A DNA stretch of 64,000 nt from Oidiodendron maius Zn (lineage: Eukaryota; Ascomycota; Leotiomycetes; Myxotrichaceae): the NCBI GenBank assembly GCA_000827325.1, contig KN832873.1:1936245-2000244 (forward strand), in the 5' to 3' direction. Position 1 is the stretch's first letter. Each line of letters starts with the position of its first letter. Below are positions 33,901-44,362 of this stretch, in pieces. The position numbers were made by a program, and so were the translations under genes. A model generated the notes under the pieces. That model worked only from the letters and a program-made list of their open reading frames with translations. It searched no databases and was not told where the DNA came from.

Positions 33901-36079
33901 CTGGGGTGGGGCTACTTTCGACGTTGCTATGCGTTTCCTCTACGAAGATCCTTGGGACAGACTGCGAAAGATGAGAAAGCTCGTTCCCAACATTCCATTC
34001 CAGATGCTTCTGCGTGGTGCCAACGGAGTTGCATACTCGTCCTTACCTGATAACGCCATCTTCCATTTCTGCGAGCAAGCCAAAAAGCATGGTGTTGATA
34101 TCTTCCGAGTCTTCGACGCTTTGAATGACATTGACCAGCTTGAGGTTGGCATCAAGGCTGTCCATAAGGCTGGAGGTGTTGTGGAGGGTACCGTGTGCTT
34201 TAGTGGCGATATGCTGGTATGTTCATTTGTTCATTCGATGCTCTCTTCCACTTTTGCTCGAACCCTTTCGTGCGGCCTCCAGTTTATTCGTGTTCTCTTC
34301 GCACGATCGTTCCTGCCTTTTGTACGCCATCAAGTGTAAATCGGCGCCTGCCATTTCCTACCAAGGGCCTCGATGAGGAAGGCAGCAAGTGCTACAACAG
34401 TCTTCTTGCAGTCATGGAGCTGCTCTTCACTTCTTCCGACCTTCATCTCACCTCTCCCGACCTGGGCCACTCGTTTTACGACCTTCGTCATTCTAGCTTC
34501 GTCTTCTAGCTTCATCATTCCATTTGAACAGTATGATAACCATTTACTTACTAATTTCTCAAATCAGAACCCAAAGAAGAAGTATAATTTGGAGTACTAC
34601 ATGGACTTGGTCCAGAAGCTCGTGGATCTCAACATCCACGTCCTTGGGATCAAGGATATGGCGGGTTTAAGTCTCTGGATTACTCCCAAAACAAGCTCGA
34701 TCAAAGGCTAACTACTTGAGCAGTGAAACCCAGAGCAGCGACTATCCTCATCGGAGCGATTCGCAAGAAGTATCCGGATCTTCCAATCCATGTGCACACA
34801 CACGACTCGGCTGGTACTGGTGTTGCATCAATGGTTGCCTGTGCTGTAGCCGGTGCTGATGCTGTCGATACTGCAACGGACAGCATGTCTGGCATGACTT
34901 CTCAGCCAAGCGTCGGTGCTGTCCTCGCTTCCCTGGAGGGTACCGATCTTGACCCAGGTTTGAACGTTCATCATGTCCGAGCTATCGATACCTACTGGGC
35001 TCAGCTCCGTCTACTCTACTCTCCTTTCGAGGCTTCTTTGTTAGGCCCCGATCCTGAGGTCTACGAGCATGAGATCCCCGGTGGCCAATTGACGAACATG
35101 ATGTTCCAGGCTTCTCAGCTTGGTCTTGGTGCTCAGTGGGCCGAGACCAAGAAAGCATATGAGCAAGCCAACGAACTGCTTGGTGACATCGTCAAGGTCA
35201 CACCAACATCTAAAGTCGTTGGTGACCTGGCTCAGTTCATGGTTTCCAATAAGCTCAACTTCGCAGATGTTCAGCGCAGAGCTGCGGAACTTGATTTCCC
35301 TGGCTCAGTGCTGGAGTTCTTTGAGGGATTGATGGGTCAGCCATACGGAGGATTCCCTGAGCCCCTCCGTACGAATGCCCTACGTGGTCGTCGCAAGCTG
35401 GATAAGCGACCTGGGCTGTTCCTGGAGCCTCTGGATCTTCTGCAGATTAAGAAGGATCTACACGCTAAATGGGGCAGCGTCACTGAGTGTGATGTTGCCA
35501 GTTACGCCATGTATCCCAAGGTGTTCGAGGACTACAAGAAGTTCATTCAGAAGTACGGCGATCTCAGCGTCCTTCCCACCAAGTACTTCCTCTCCAAGCC
35601 GGAGATCGGTGAGGAGTTCCACGTTGAGCTCGAAAAGGGCAAGGTTCTCATTCTCAAGCTGCTTGCCGTCGGACCGTTGTCCGATACTACTGGGCAACGC
35701 GAGGTGTTCTACGAGATGAATGGGGAGGTTCGCCAAGTAACAGTTGATGACAAGACGGCGGCTGTGGAGAATACCAGCCGACCCAAGGCTGATCCCGGAG
35801 ACAGCAGCCAGGTTGGGGCTCCTATGTCTGGTGTTGTGGTTGAGCTTCGCGTTCATGATGGTACGGAAGTCAAGAAGGGTGATCCTCTCGCAGTGTTGAG
35901 CGCTATGAAGATGGTAGGCGGCCCCTTCAACTACCCACAGAGAATGACAGCTAACAGATGAGCAGGAAATGGTGATCTCTGCACCCCACGCTGGTAAGGT
36001 ATCGAATACGCAGATCAAGGAGGGTGACTCGGTTGCTGGGTCCGACCTCATCTGCAAGATTGTCAAGCCGAGCGAGTAG
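30901..36079 (+). CDS. PYC1: Pyruvate carboxylase
   Basis: Thirteen exons encode 1,193 residues, the family length: 30901-31033, 31131-31151, 31214-31221, 31285-31296, 31365-31402, 31455-31486, 31544-31663, 31712-31773, 31841-32687, 33315-34216, 34568-34670, 34724-35913, 35966-36079. The enzyme carboxylates pyruvate to oxaloacetate using ATP, bicarbonate and biotin. The biotin carboxylase domain shows [31 protein letters not shown] and [11 protein letters not shown]. The carboxyltransferase domain shows [17 protein letters not shown] and [10 protein letters not shown]. The biotin attachment motif AMKM ends at the last intron, followed by [13 protein letters not shown]. No mitochondrial presequence is seen, matching cytosolic fungal enzymes. 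Exons 3 and 4 are 8 and 12 nt. Intron 9 carries a decayed zinc-finger insert. Intron 11 uses a weak GTCTCT donor, chosen because it gives the conserved DMAGLMKP. Confidence 0.97.
32688..33314 (+). mobile_element. Decayed relative of the nuclease-bearing intron (pyruvate carboxylase intron 9)
   Basis: A 627-nt spliceosomal intron (GTTAGT donor, TTTTGACAG acceptor; joins SVVT and PFYDSML in phase 1). Within it, about 32863-33082 encodes [13 protein letters not shown] (the H-x5-H end of one finger), a linker, then [34 protein letters not shown]: a complete CxxC-x12-H-x5-H finger and Ala-rich tail like the C-terminus of the clathrin intron nuclease. The GIY-YIG part is absent. The 5' part is pyrimidine-rich with CCCTTCCTTCTACTGG, resembling the 5' modules of the clathrin introns. 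The 3' part is a tandem duplication. I read this as an internal-deletion derivative of the same intron family. Confidence 0.75.
33093..33302 (+). repeat. Tandem duplication of ~110 bp at the 3' end of pyruvate carboxylase intron 9
   Basis: Two direct copies begin with GCTCGAACCTGGCATAACTG at 33093 and 33203. Copy 1 is 110 bp and copy 2 about 100 bp; they differ by a few substitutions and one extra GGACCATTTT unit in copy 1. Copy 1 ends TTGCTCATAG and copy 2 TTGCTAACAG, both like branch point plus 3' splice site. The true acceptor used by the gene lies 12 nt further downstream. Confidence 0.88.
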
Positions 36080-37593
36080 GAGCACGAGGAGACAGGCTGA
36101 GACGGGAAGGATTCTGGGGTGTGCGAAATACCGAGGAGTAGATAGAGAGCGGAGGAGTTTTGCGATTCCGAGAACGGGAGTGTATGCGTCTCGTGTCACC
36201 AGTGTATGTCGAACAGTTCTACGTTATAGTATAGAGACTACGAATCATCCACATGAGCCCCTCGAGCCCGCCAAGCAGTGCCTCTCGTGGATAGCCGTTA
36301 CCCGTGAGTGCCGCGTCTGCCTCTGAACGCCCGGCACAGCCTGAAGTGACATCACACCTCGGAGCAGCGACCGACGAAGGACGAGGCCGCAGACAGAAGA
36401 CCTTTATTTTCTGCTGCAGCAAGGCGGGATGTCAACCCAGCCGCCCGTCAAGCTCGGTGGTCGTTGGAGGGGCATCCAGACCTACACCGCAAAGGGAATG
36501 CGAGCCGGTTCTACCGCGCCGGAGGACACTGCCAACTGGAGATGTGGACGAATTCGACTGTTTGTCCGGCAGGACTGCGACGTGCAACAAAATCCGAATC
36601 TGAAGTTTTCAGAGGTCGTTCCTGCGGGTTGCAGCTCGTCCAGCTGGTCCTACCGTGCGCCTGCTGGCTCCGGCATGCAGCAGCACGATCCTCCCGGCCG
36701 GGCGTGAGTATCAGAGAGGAAATGGACGTCCGCGTTCAGTCGTGTTGCACGTGACCTGTGCATAAGCTGGCCGGAGCATGACATAAGGGGGGCTAGTGCA
36801 TTTTGGGTAAGTTGGCCTGAGGTAAGAAATCCCAGGGAGCAACACGTCCGGGAGCAGCAGCCAGAAGGAAAGCAATAGCATCAGCAACAGACGGGACTAA
36901 ATACCTTTACCACCCCATCCCACAGGCGATCTTCCAACAGGGGGGCCTTATACTTGAGAGAGAGGGGAACGGGGCATACACGCGGGCACGGCCTACAACT
37001 GTACCGTAGATGAATATCCCCACTATCGATTACTGTACGCAGTACAAATACTCATACCAACAGCCCGACGGCGCGCGCAAAGGAACTCGGCGGCCCCGCA
37101 TGCACAGCGCGTGGTAATTTTACGACGAGAATGCTACCCCAGAAGGTCGTCAGCACTGCCCTCTGCGCCGGGCCCACGGCCTGCCTGGGAAGATTCCAGA
37201 CGGAGATATCTCGCCAGCCTTCCTCTTAGAGCGGTTCGCCGGGGGCTGCGCCCAAATCCTTCCACCGTGGACAATCTTTTCGATACCCCCCTTCGCCGCG
37301 TTGTCTGCGTTCCCTTTGGGGAGGGAGTAGTTTGGCATGGTAGGACCGGCTCTTTTTTCCTGACGACGACGGGGGGAGGGGGCGATATGTAAGGTACCAA
37401 TGTCTCCTAGTTACGACGTTGCGTTACATTTCCCTAAGCTCTGTCTCACTCGCACCCCATTCCTATCTTTCTACCTACCGTCTCTCCGTTTCGTAAACTT
37501 TTGCCGCTCTTTTCTCGCATGTCGTCCTCGTCCTTCCCTCTTTAAAATTTCGATATATACCTTTCTTATGTTTCGCTTGCAGGTGGTCTGTCC
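36080..37593. other. Intergenic region
   Basis: About 1.5 kb after pyruvate carboxylase. Only short overlapping frames without domains are seen. The stretch near 37400-37590 is pyrimidine-rich and probably the 5' UTR of the next gene; an upstream coding exon with a signal peptide may be hidden here. Confidence 0.5.
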
Positions 37594-39017
37594 ATGATGA
37601 AGGCCCGGATGCCCCCATGCGCGGCCGCGATCCGTGCTGCGGATATGCCTCGAGGGGGGGTCGCTGAGGCTCTGGATGCCGGCGTGATTGATCGCCTCCC
37701 GTCATGTGCCGTAGGTACCTCCTGTCTCGAGAAACATGTTTTGAAACGCCAGACTCACGCGAAAATGGATAGCAAAGCTGTGTTTCTTCATCCCTTTCTG
37801 GATGGTGTTGCGAGCGGGGCTCGGGTTGCGTGTGTGAAACGCAGGAGTGTGTGGAGAAGTTGACCTGTTGCTTCTCGTCGAGCTGCGGATTGAATGAATT
37901 TCCGCTCGCCATTAGCGTATTGGCCAGAGAGATATGCCCATCTGATGCGGCGCGAGATATAATAAAGTCGGCCAGATGGGCCTCCGTCGATGCGTCTTCT
38001 GAACTCCGCCGTCGCCTGGAGAGGCGGAACACCTTGCCTGGGAATGCGGCGAGAACGATGGCTATTGCAAGCAGAGATAGCTCCGAGAAAGGAAGCTCTG
38101 GTCTCTCGACCGGCGCAAAAGCTGGCATCGCCATCGCCGCAGTTTTGGGCGTGGCGATCATCGCAGTGGGAATCTTCTTCTACCTGCGCCAACGCAGACG
38201 GGCTCCGCAGAGGGCTCGCAAGAACTCTTCTGTAGAGGCAGGAAGCAGGCAAATGTCTAGACAGGAACGCCAACGTCAGAAACAGATAGATAAGCAGCAC
38301 AAGAAGGAACAAGAACAGCTGCAGCAACAGCTCCAACAGATGCAACAGCAGCTGCAGAAGGAGAAGCTGCAGCAACAGGAGGCGAGGCAGAAACAGATCG
38401 AGAAAGAACAGAGAGAACAAGCTGAAGAAAGTAAATATGTGGCAGAGCTATTCGAACTTCCGGGTTGGATGCCAGAGCGCCGCACGCCAGTGAACGAGTT
38501 GGCCGACACTGGACACCAGAGGTACGAGATGATGACGGAAGCAAACACCGCAGAGCTAGGCGGAGGCTCTCCCGAGATGGATATCGAGGACGACCACCCG
38601 TACGGGCACTTTACCCGTCGATCTCGTTCCTTCACAGCAGAGCTATCAGCCGCTCCAAGGCTGGACTCCTCGAGGGATGACGAGGAACTGTTGCCCCTGA
38701 AACGGTCCCAATCAGATGGCGGACCGATCATCTCGCCAGTAGACCACTTAGCTGGACGAGTCCTGTCACCGTTTGACGTCTCTCCTCCCACTGCAACGAT
38801 GCCTGGACTGGTCTTCTCGGGGGGCGACTGGCGTTCGGGCGGAGGTGCCCAGGTACCATCATCCTCTGTGAACGCCCACCCGGCGGTACCTCTAGGGCTG
38901 ACTCTCGACACCGGGAGTCCGAGACCCGCAACTGGGAAGAGGACAAAAGGACAGGGCATAGGCCCGAAGATACCGGGTGACATCGCCTCTGAGAAGAGAC
39001 GAGAGGTGTGGGCATAA
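37594..39017 (+). CDS. Cysteine-rich single-pass membrane protein (CFEM-like ectodomain, Gln-rich cytoplasmic tail)
   Basis: The main part is open from 37830 to 39017. Cysteines in CETQECVEKLTCCFSSSCG and LAREIC precede a transmembrane helix KAGIAIAAVLGVAIIAVGIF with a positive stop FYLRQRRR, then a Gln/Lys-rich coiled coil around QQQLQQMQQQLQKEKLQQQE, then a Ser/Pro-rich tail. An upstream exon from about 37594 ends VIDRLPSCA and probably splices (donor GTAGGT near 37710; acceptor AACGCAG) to ECVEKLTCC. LPxCA followed by spaced cysteines recalls CFEM membrane proteins, but only six cysteines are seen and the spacing is not classical. No signal peptide is visible, so the first exon may lie further upstream. 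Role unknown; a surface sensor or wall protein is possible. Confidence 0.6.
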
Positions 39018-39745
39018 CCTACCTGCAGGAGAAAATGTTAGTATGTAAATTTTATATGGACAATATATGGGTACATTGGAGTTTCCAGGCGCAAAACGAG
39101 ACTAGCATTGGTCGGCCGGATGCAAAGATACTAGGGATACTACTTCCGGGAAGGAGGTGTTGGTCTTGGGAGCATCGATATAAATGGGAAGAGGGGATGT
39201 GGTAGGTAGATACGATATCATATTAAAACGTGTTAAACTGAACATGCCACGGCAGCTTGTGCAATGTCAACCGTAACACAAGGGAGCCAGGAAACACCAG
39301 GCCGATGCTCACGTGCCAGACTGCTGTTTGTAATTCCAGCCCCGAGTCGCATAATACCTGGGGCAAGCCATCTTGATAAGGCTTATTGAGCAGATCGGAC
39401 AGCTGAAGTAACAGCGAAAGACGGGTTCCAGAGCGCAGGCAGGCTGTTGGCTGGAATGTGCGGGGAAGCTGCTGCTGGATTATGAAGTATGGGTATGGTT
39501 GGTCGAGTGTCGTGTGGCAAGCTGAATCCCTCTTTCGCGCGAACAGTGCGGGCGACCAGACGGATGGCCGGCCTGTTGCACAATGGATGCGGGGACTGGA
39601 CTGGTGAGGGGGTTTGGTTCGCATGAGCTCATATTACCAGAGGTCTTCTCACGGAGGAGGCAAGATTCTCTCTTGTCTATTGACCGTCGATATAAGTCTA
39701 CTGTATCCCTACAAGCCATCCTTGATCGACACGCCACTAGACGAT
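39018..39745. other. Intergenic region
   Basis: About 730 bp. Frames on both strands are short and overlapping. It probably holds the 3' UTR of the membrane protein gene and the promoter of the small downstream gene. Confidence 0.5.
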
Positions 39746-40205
39746 ATGGCATCGCAGGACAAGACCCCAGAAGTAGGACCTGCTACGTTGCCCACCAGCA
39801 AGCCCAAGTCCCCCACTATCCACGGGGGCTTCGCGACGATAGCTACGCCCGCCAACAATATCGGCGGGGACCCAATCTCCGCGTATCGAAGAGTACGCTC
39901 TCTCCTCGCTCTACCCTCTCGTGGTCAAGTGCAGTATCTGACGAGGGTTTGAACACAGCGATCTTCGAACTCTACTGCAGCCTCGTCCAGCCCCGGCACG
40001 CTCTTCGCGGGCCTTATGAACCATAAACGCGGCAGCACTGATGCGGAGGCCATGGCTCGACGCCAGTCCTTCCACGACCAGAAACCCGCGGCCGGGTTCT
40101 TCGGGGCGTGGTGGAATAAGTAAGTTCATTTCTCGATGGCTCGGGCTGGAGGGCGCTTCAGAGCTGATGGCTTTTTGCTTTTGCAGGTACACCACGGGCC
40201 ATTAG
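39746..40205 (+). CDS. Small Ser/Gly-rich fungal protein of unknown function
   Basis: Three exons (39746-39892, 39959-40119, 40187-40205) give 108 residues with clean splice sites and consistent phase. The product starts MASQDKTPEVGPATLPTSKP, has a central HGGFATIATPANNIGGD, a Ser-rich stretch, then GTLFAGLMNHKRGS and a C-terminal FFGAWWNKYTTGH. The final exon is only 19 nt. The soluble, low-complexity layout with a conserved-looking aromatic C-terminus resembles small uncharacterised proteins of filamentous fungi. No domain recognised. Placement is supported by the exact joining of WWN and KYTTGH across the last intron. Confidence 0.65.
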
Positions 40206-40460
40206 TTAGTACGAGGAAAAGGCCACGCAGAAAGATTGTGACTGGGAACTTCATTGGTGGGGAGTCTTGGATATGCAGGGCAAAGGTGTTTGGACCGTGT
40301 ATTGATATCACAATTGTATTGGATGGGCTCTCCACTCTGCGCGAACTGACCGTGACACGAAACTTCGTGCCTATCTCCAGCCTTGCAAATTGGGCCTTGC
40401 CCATGGTGTAGCAAGCCACAATATAATCTGATTTGACGTGCTTATTCAAGGTGAGGGGTC

Positions 40461-40496
40461 GGAAGAGAGCGGCCGAGAGGAAGAGAGCGGCCGAGA
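40461..40496. repeat. Tandem 18-bp duplication
   Basis: Two perfect head-to-tail copies of GGAAGAGAGCGGCCGAGA, followed by the start of a third, between the two small genes. Confidence 0.9.
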
Positions 40497-40716
40497 GGAA
40501 TGACGTGGAGCCCCAAAATGCAATCCGTCCTATAGAAATCTGGTTCCTAGGGATAACGAGACCCCCTTTTTGAACCGAGGGGGAACCCTTCTCGCCACCA
40601 CAGAGTAGCATTTTCGCATAAATAGAGATAGAGAGGGCGGAGCCTCACCTTATATTCTCTGGATCGCTCGAAGACGCCCATTCAGAGAGCCACTACCACA
40701 GCTATAGATCAGAATC

Positions 40717-41040
40717 ATGGCAGACACCGAGCCAACCGACCTGAACCACCCCCACCCGGGCCAGCGGGTTAACATCGAGGAACTGACGTCGAGAAACTAC
40801 TCCGGCGCGAGCAACTGGAGCAGCACATCCTCGAAAAGGCCCTCGACGGCGAACAGCACCGGCTCAGCGGCTAGCCCGGGTGAGAGGACGTGGAAAGATT
40901 TCACCACATCGGAGACGTGGACCCAAAAAGGACAAGGGGTGGCGGTGCGTGGTTCTGCAGATGCCAAGAAGGGCGTGGGAAAGTCCAAGGTGGAGATCGA
41001 GAAGAGTCGACGTATGTTGGAGAAGAGTTCACTGATGTGA
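40717..41040 (+). CDS. Small Ser/Thr-rich hydrophilic protein of unknown function
   Basis: A 107-codon frame, MADTEPTDLNHPHPGQRVNI to IEKSRRMLEKSSLM, with a TATA-like ATAAATAGAGATAG about 100 bp upstream. It is rich in Ser, Thr and Lys, lacks hydrophobic segments and has no known domain; a WKDFTTSETWTQKGQGVAV core looks protein-like. A donor-like GTATGT lies within the last codons (near 41012), so the true C-terminus may be spliced differently. It follows another tiny gene on the same strand. Confidence 0.5.
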   Translation: MADTEPTDLNHPHPGQRVNIEELTSRNYSGASNWSSTSSKRPSTANSTGSAASPGERTWKDFTTSETWTQKGQGVAVRGSADAKKGVGKSKVEIEKSRRMLEKSSLM

Positions 41041-41456
41041 GAGATTTGGTTTATATAAAGGAGAGAATATTTGTATTGGATGGAAGGAGATGGAGTCTAT
41101 ATAAGGGCGTCTAGAAAAGTTGGAAGCGCGGAGGAACACTTCCTCAGGACGGAATTGAATTCGGGATATTTGGATAGAGGACGGGAATGAGAGCGCAGAC
41201 ACTCATATGAGCTACGTCACTCGAATCATATACCTACGCAAGACCTAAATCGTTCAGACTAATTTTTCAGCACTTGCAAGAAGCCGGCAAGCCGGTCGGT
41301 CTCTGAGGCCGCAGCTGATTCGTAACGAGTCAAGCTGACAGTTTGAGGAACTGCTTCATTTTATCTGCTCCCGTGGGTGTAGTAAAGTACAGCCAAATAA
41401 CACTCCTTTCGTCCCTCATGTACTCCTGATGCCGCATGCAATTGAACCAGAAAAGT
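41041..41456. other. Intergenic region, 3' side of RPL11
   Basis: About 400 bp between the convergent small gene and RPL11. No gene seen; expected to contain both 3' ends. Confidence 0.5.
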
Positions 41457-42090
41457 TTATCGGACAATGCCCTCGAAGCGGCCCTTGAACCATCTGCGGT
41501 CGGGTTAGCAGCGTTGCAGCAGTTACGGGCAGGACTGATCACATACTTGACAGTCTCATCACGCTTAATCTTATGCGAAGAACCGACGTGGGTCTTGCAC
41601 CGGCGGCGCTTGGCAACACGCTCACCTGGTCTGGTCATGCAGCAGTAGAAGTCCATTCCGTAGATACCAATGGCTGGGTCGTACTTGATGCCGAGATCGA
41701 TGTGCTCGCTGATACCGAAGCCGAAGTTGCCAGTCTCTGAGAAGTTGCGCTTGCGTAGCTCATATTCCTTGACCTTGAGGCCACGCTCCAGGATCTCCTC
41801 GGCCTTGGGGCCACGGACAGTAACGTGCACAGCAATCTTCTCGTTACGACGAATACCGAAGGTTCGGACGGTGTATCTGGCCTTGCCTATCGAGAGAGGA
41901 TTAGAACTTGCCAATTACATGTTTATAAGATGGGAATCTTACTGTAGACTGGGGTTTGACCGCTCAGCTGTTCCAGCACTTTTGCGGCACGAGTGAGTCT
42001 GTCACCAGACTCGCCGACGGAGATGTTGAGCACGAGCTTTTGAATGCGCAGCTCCCGCATGGGGTTGTTGCTCTTGTCTCCTTCCGCCAT
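41457..42090 (-). CDS. RPL11: 60S ribosomal protein L11 (uL5)
   Basis: Minus-strand exons 41943-42090, 41547-41886 and 41457-41493 give 174 residues, exactly the family length. The start [20 protein letters not shown], the core [40 protein letters not shown] and the C-terminus [11 protein letters not shown] are all canonical. uL5 lies in the central protuberance of the large subunit next to 5S rRNA. Reading through the second intron would add an unrelated tail, so splicing at GTATGT is required. The start is 324 bp from that of SmB on the other strand, so the two share a divergent promoter. Confidence 0.97.
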
Positions 42091-42414
42091 TTCTGTGGAT
42101 GTCGAGAACAGTGGTCGGGGAGGAAGGTTTGGGTGTTGTGTCGTGGTTGTGGTCGTCGAAATTTCGAAGATGGAATTCGGAAATTCTGTGGTGGGTGCTC
42201 GCTACCCTAACGAAGCAACGCTAAGCCACTTTCGACCAAGGCCCATGAATTTATCGAAGCCTGTGAGCCGCAAAGCTTCAACCTCCTCTATAGACTCCCA
42301 AGTCGCGAACTCTGCACGCTTGTAACAGAGCTAAAGAGTTTATCTGAAGTCGAAGAACTTCAGAGCTATTTTTGAAACCAGAGAGAAGCCGTGCCATCGT
42401 GCATCTCACCCAAC
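42091..42414. promoter_or_regulatory. Divergent promoter region RPL11 / SmB
   Basis: 324 bp between two outward-facing housekeeping start codons. It contains ACCCTAACG near 42203, similar to AACCCTA-type elements found in fungal ribosomal-protein promoters; the assignment is tentative. Confidence 0.45.
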
Positions 42415-43276
42415 ATGGCGAACAAACAGGGAAAGATGGTGAGTCCAGTTCTTCTCTCCTCACATAGAAGCTCTTCTTGACGGCATCAACTGACTTTTAC
42501 TTTGTTTCTAGGCTGGTCTCGTACGTTGATCCCGATCCGAAATACGTTGAGCTTGCTCCTTTACCACAAGGTGGATACTGACGGGCGATAGATCAACTAT
42601 CGGATGAGAGTGACCATGAATGATGGGCGCCAAATGGTTGGACAGATGCTGGCCTTTGATAAGGTATGCTACGACGGACTGTACGACTGTTGTCCAAACT
42701 AACTGTATGATAGCACATGAATCTTGTCCTCGCAGACACCGAAGAGTTCAGACGCGTCAAACGAAAGGCGACTAAGTCTGCAGCGGCTCCTGGCGCCAGC
42801 AACGCCTCAGCTCCTCTGGTCGAATCCGAAGAGAAGCGCACGCTCGGCCTCACCATAGTTCGAGGCGCCCATATCGTCTCCCTCTCCGTTGAGTCCCCAC
42901 CCCCTGCCGACGCTTCTGCGCGTCTGGGAGCCAGTGCGCCGGGTGGCGTGGCCGCGGCGCTAGCACCAGGTGCTGGAATCGCGAGACCAGCTGGAAGGGG
43001 AGCTCCGGTTGGTTTGGCTGTATGTCTTTAGAAGATTCTAGTGTGGGATAACTGGCTAATATTTTTAGGGTCCCGCTGCTGGAGTTGGCGGCGCACCACC
43101 AGCGTTCGGAAGCTTCCCTGGCGCCCCTCCGTTTGGCAGAGGAGGTAACAACTGTCCCTTACCGTATTAAAGTTGTACTGAGCTAAGAATACTTAGGACC
43201 GCCTCCAAACTTCCCAAACTTCCCTGGGCAGGGATTCCCGCCAGGACCGCCTGGCTTCACCGCACCAAGGAGATGA
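42415..43276 (+). CDS. SMB1: Small nuclear ribonucleoprotein SmB
   Basis: Six exons (42415-42438, 42512-42520, 42592-42663, 42714-43019, 43069-43144, 43197-43276) give 188 residues. SmB is one of seven Sm-ring proteins on spliceosomal snRNAs. The Sm1 motif reads INYRMRVTMNDGRQMVGQML, followed by AFDKHMNLVLADTEEF; Sm2 is LGLTIVRGAHIVSLSVESPP. The C-terminal tail is Gly/Pro-rich (GPPPNFPNFPGQGFPPGPPG) as in SmB of animals and fungi. Exon 2 is only nine nucleotides, encoding Ala-Gly-Leu. Confidence 0.95.
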
Positions 43277-43674
43277 GCGGGGTAATGCTGATGATGGTTG
43301 TATAGGCGGTATCGAGATTGTTGACACGGAACTGAGTAACTTCAAACACAGTATCGGCGTTGAGGGGAGTTGGGTCCATATCAAAAACATCAGAGTGTAG
43401 CATAGAAATCGCGCCAACGCAGGCCAAAAGAACTATTATGTCCACCAATTGCAATTACCTAATCTTCGTAATGTCCCCATTGAATTATTTGTATTTCCGG
43501 CCAATATACGGACATCTTTTCCCTTTTTGTAGCTGTGGTAAGTCGCAGATGGATATTGGGCACGTGACCGCCGCAAGCTCCGGCAGCGGAAGTGGAAACT
43601 CAACATAACTTCCTGACTCCCCTTTGCCCCCGAAGACACCGCAGCTCCCTAACAACTTCACAAATCCACCCACC
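43277..43674. other. Intergenic region, SmB to MPC1
   Basis: About 400 bp: SmB 3' flank, then the MPC1 promoter. No gene seen. Confidence 0.5.
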
Positions 43675-44362
43675 ATGGCCGCTTTCATCAAAGCCGCCAA
43701 CGCGAAGATCCGGGCGAATCCCATGCTGAGCTATATCTGCTCCACGCGTACGTTGCCCATTCTCCCTCAATCCGCGCAAAAAGTCCGAAGAGTTTCTTGT
43801 TTCCTCTCTGCAAGCGCCCACTTCGGGGAACGGGAAAGGATTCAATGGAGTGATAGTGAGAGAATCAGAAGGAGCTGATTTGATATTGTATACAGACTTT
43901 TGGGGTCCAGTGTCGAATTTCGGTATCCCTATTGCCGCGGTCATGGATACGCAAAAGAGTCCGGAGCTGTGAGTTTTGCCCTCTCTCCTCATTCCCCATA
44001 TCCCGGAAGCTTCTTTTCTCCCTCCGTCTCAGCTCCTCTTGGCCCCCGGAGGATTCCCCATTCCCAATTACGGCATTCCGACGAGAGCTAATTCGGGCGC
44101 CCGCAGAATCTCCGGCACGATGACCGGCGCTCTCATAGTCTATTCCGCGACATTCATGCGCTATTCCTTGGCCGTCACGCCCAAGAATTACCTCCTCTTC
44201 CTGTGCCACTTCGTCAATGAGGGATCGCAGCTCACGCAGGGCTACCGGTGGATGCAGTACCACAAGTGGGGTGGGAAGGAGAAGATGGAGGGGGAGAGGA
44301 GTCTTATGGGGGTTGCGAGTGGCGAAGCGGAGAAGGTTAAGGATGCAGTTGTGAGGAATTAA
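43675..44362 (+). CDS. MPC1: Mitochondrial pyruvate carrier subunit 1
   Basis: Exons 43675-43747, 43896-43968 and 44107-44362 give 133 residues. MPC1 pairs with MPC2/3 in the inner mitochondrial membrane to import pyruvate. Diagnostic sequence: YICSTHFWGPVSNFGIPIAA, DTQKSPELISGTMTGALIVY, SATFMRYSLAVTPKNYLLFL, CHFVNEGSQLTQGYRWMQYH. The C-terminal tail is charged. Pyruvate carboxylase, another user of pyruvate, lies about 8 kb upstream; this may be coincidence. Confidence 0.96.

Noticed and set aside
35458-36066. 202-codon minus-strand frame at the end of pyruvate carboxylase
   Set aside because: Antisense to the biotin-carrier exon and without domain similarity.
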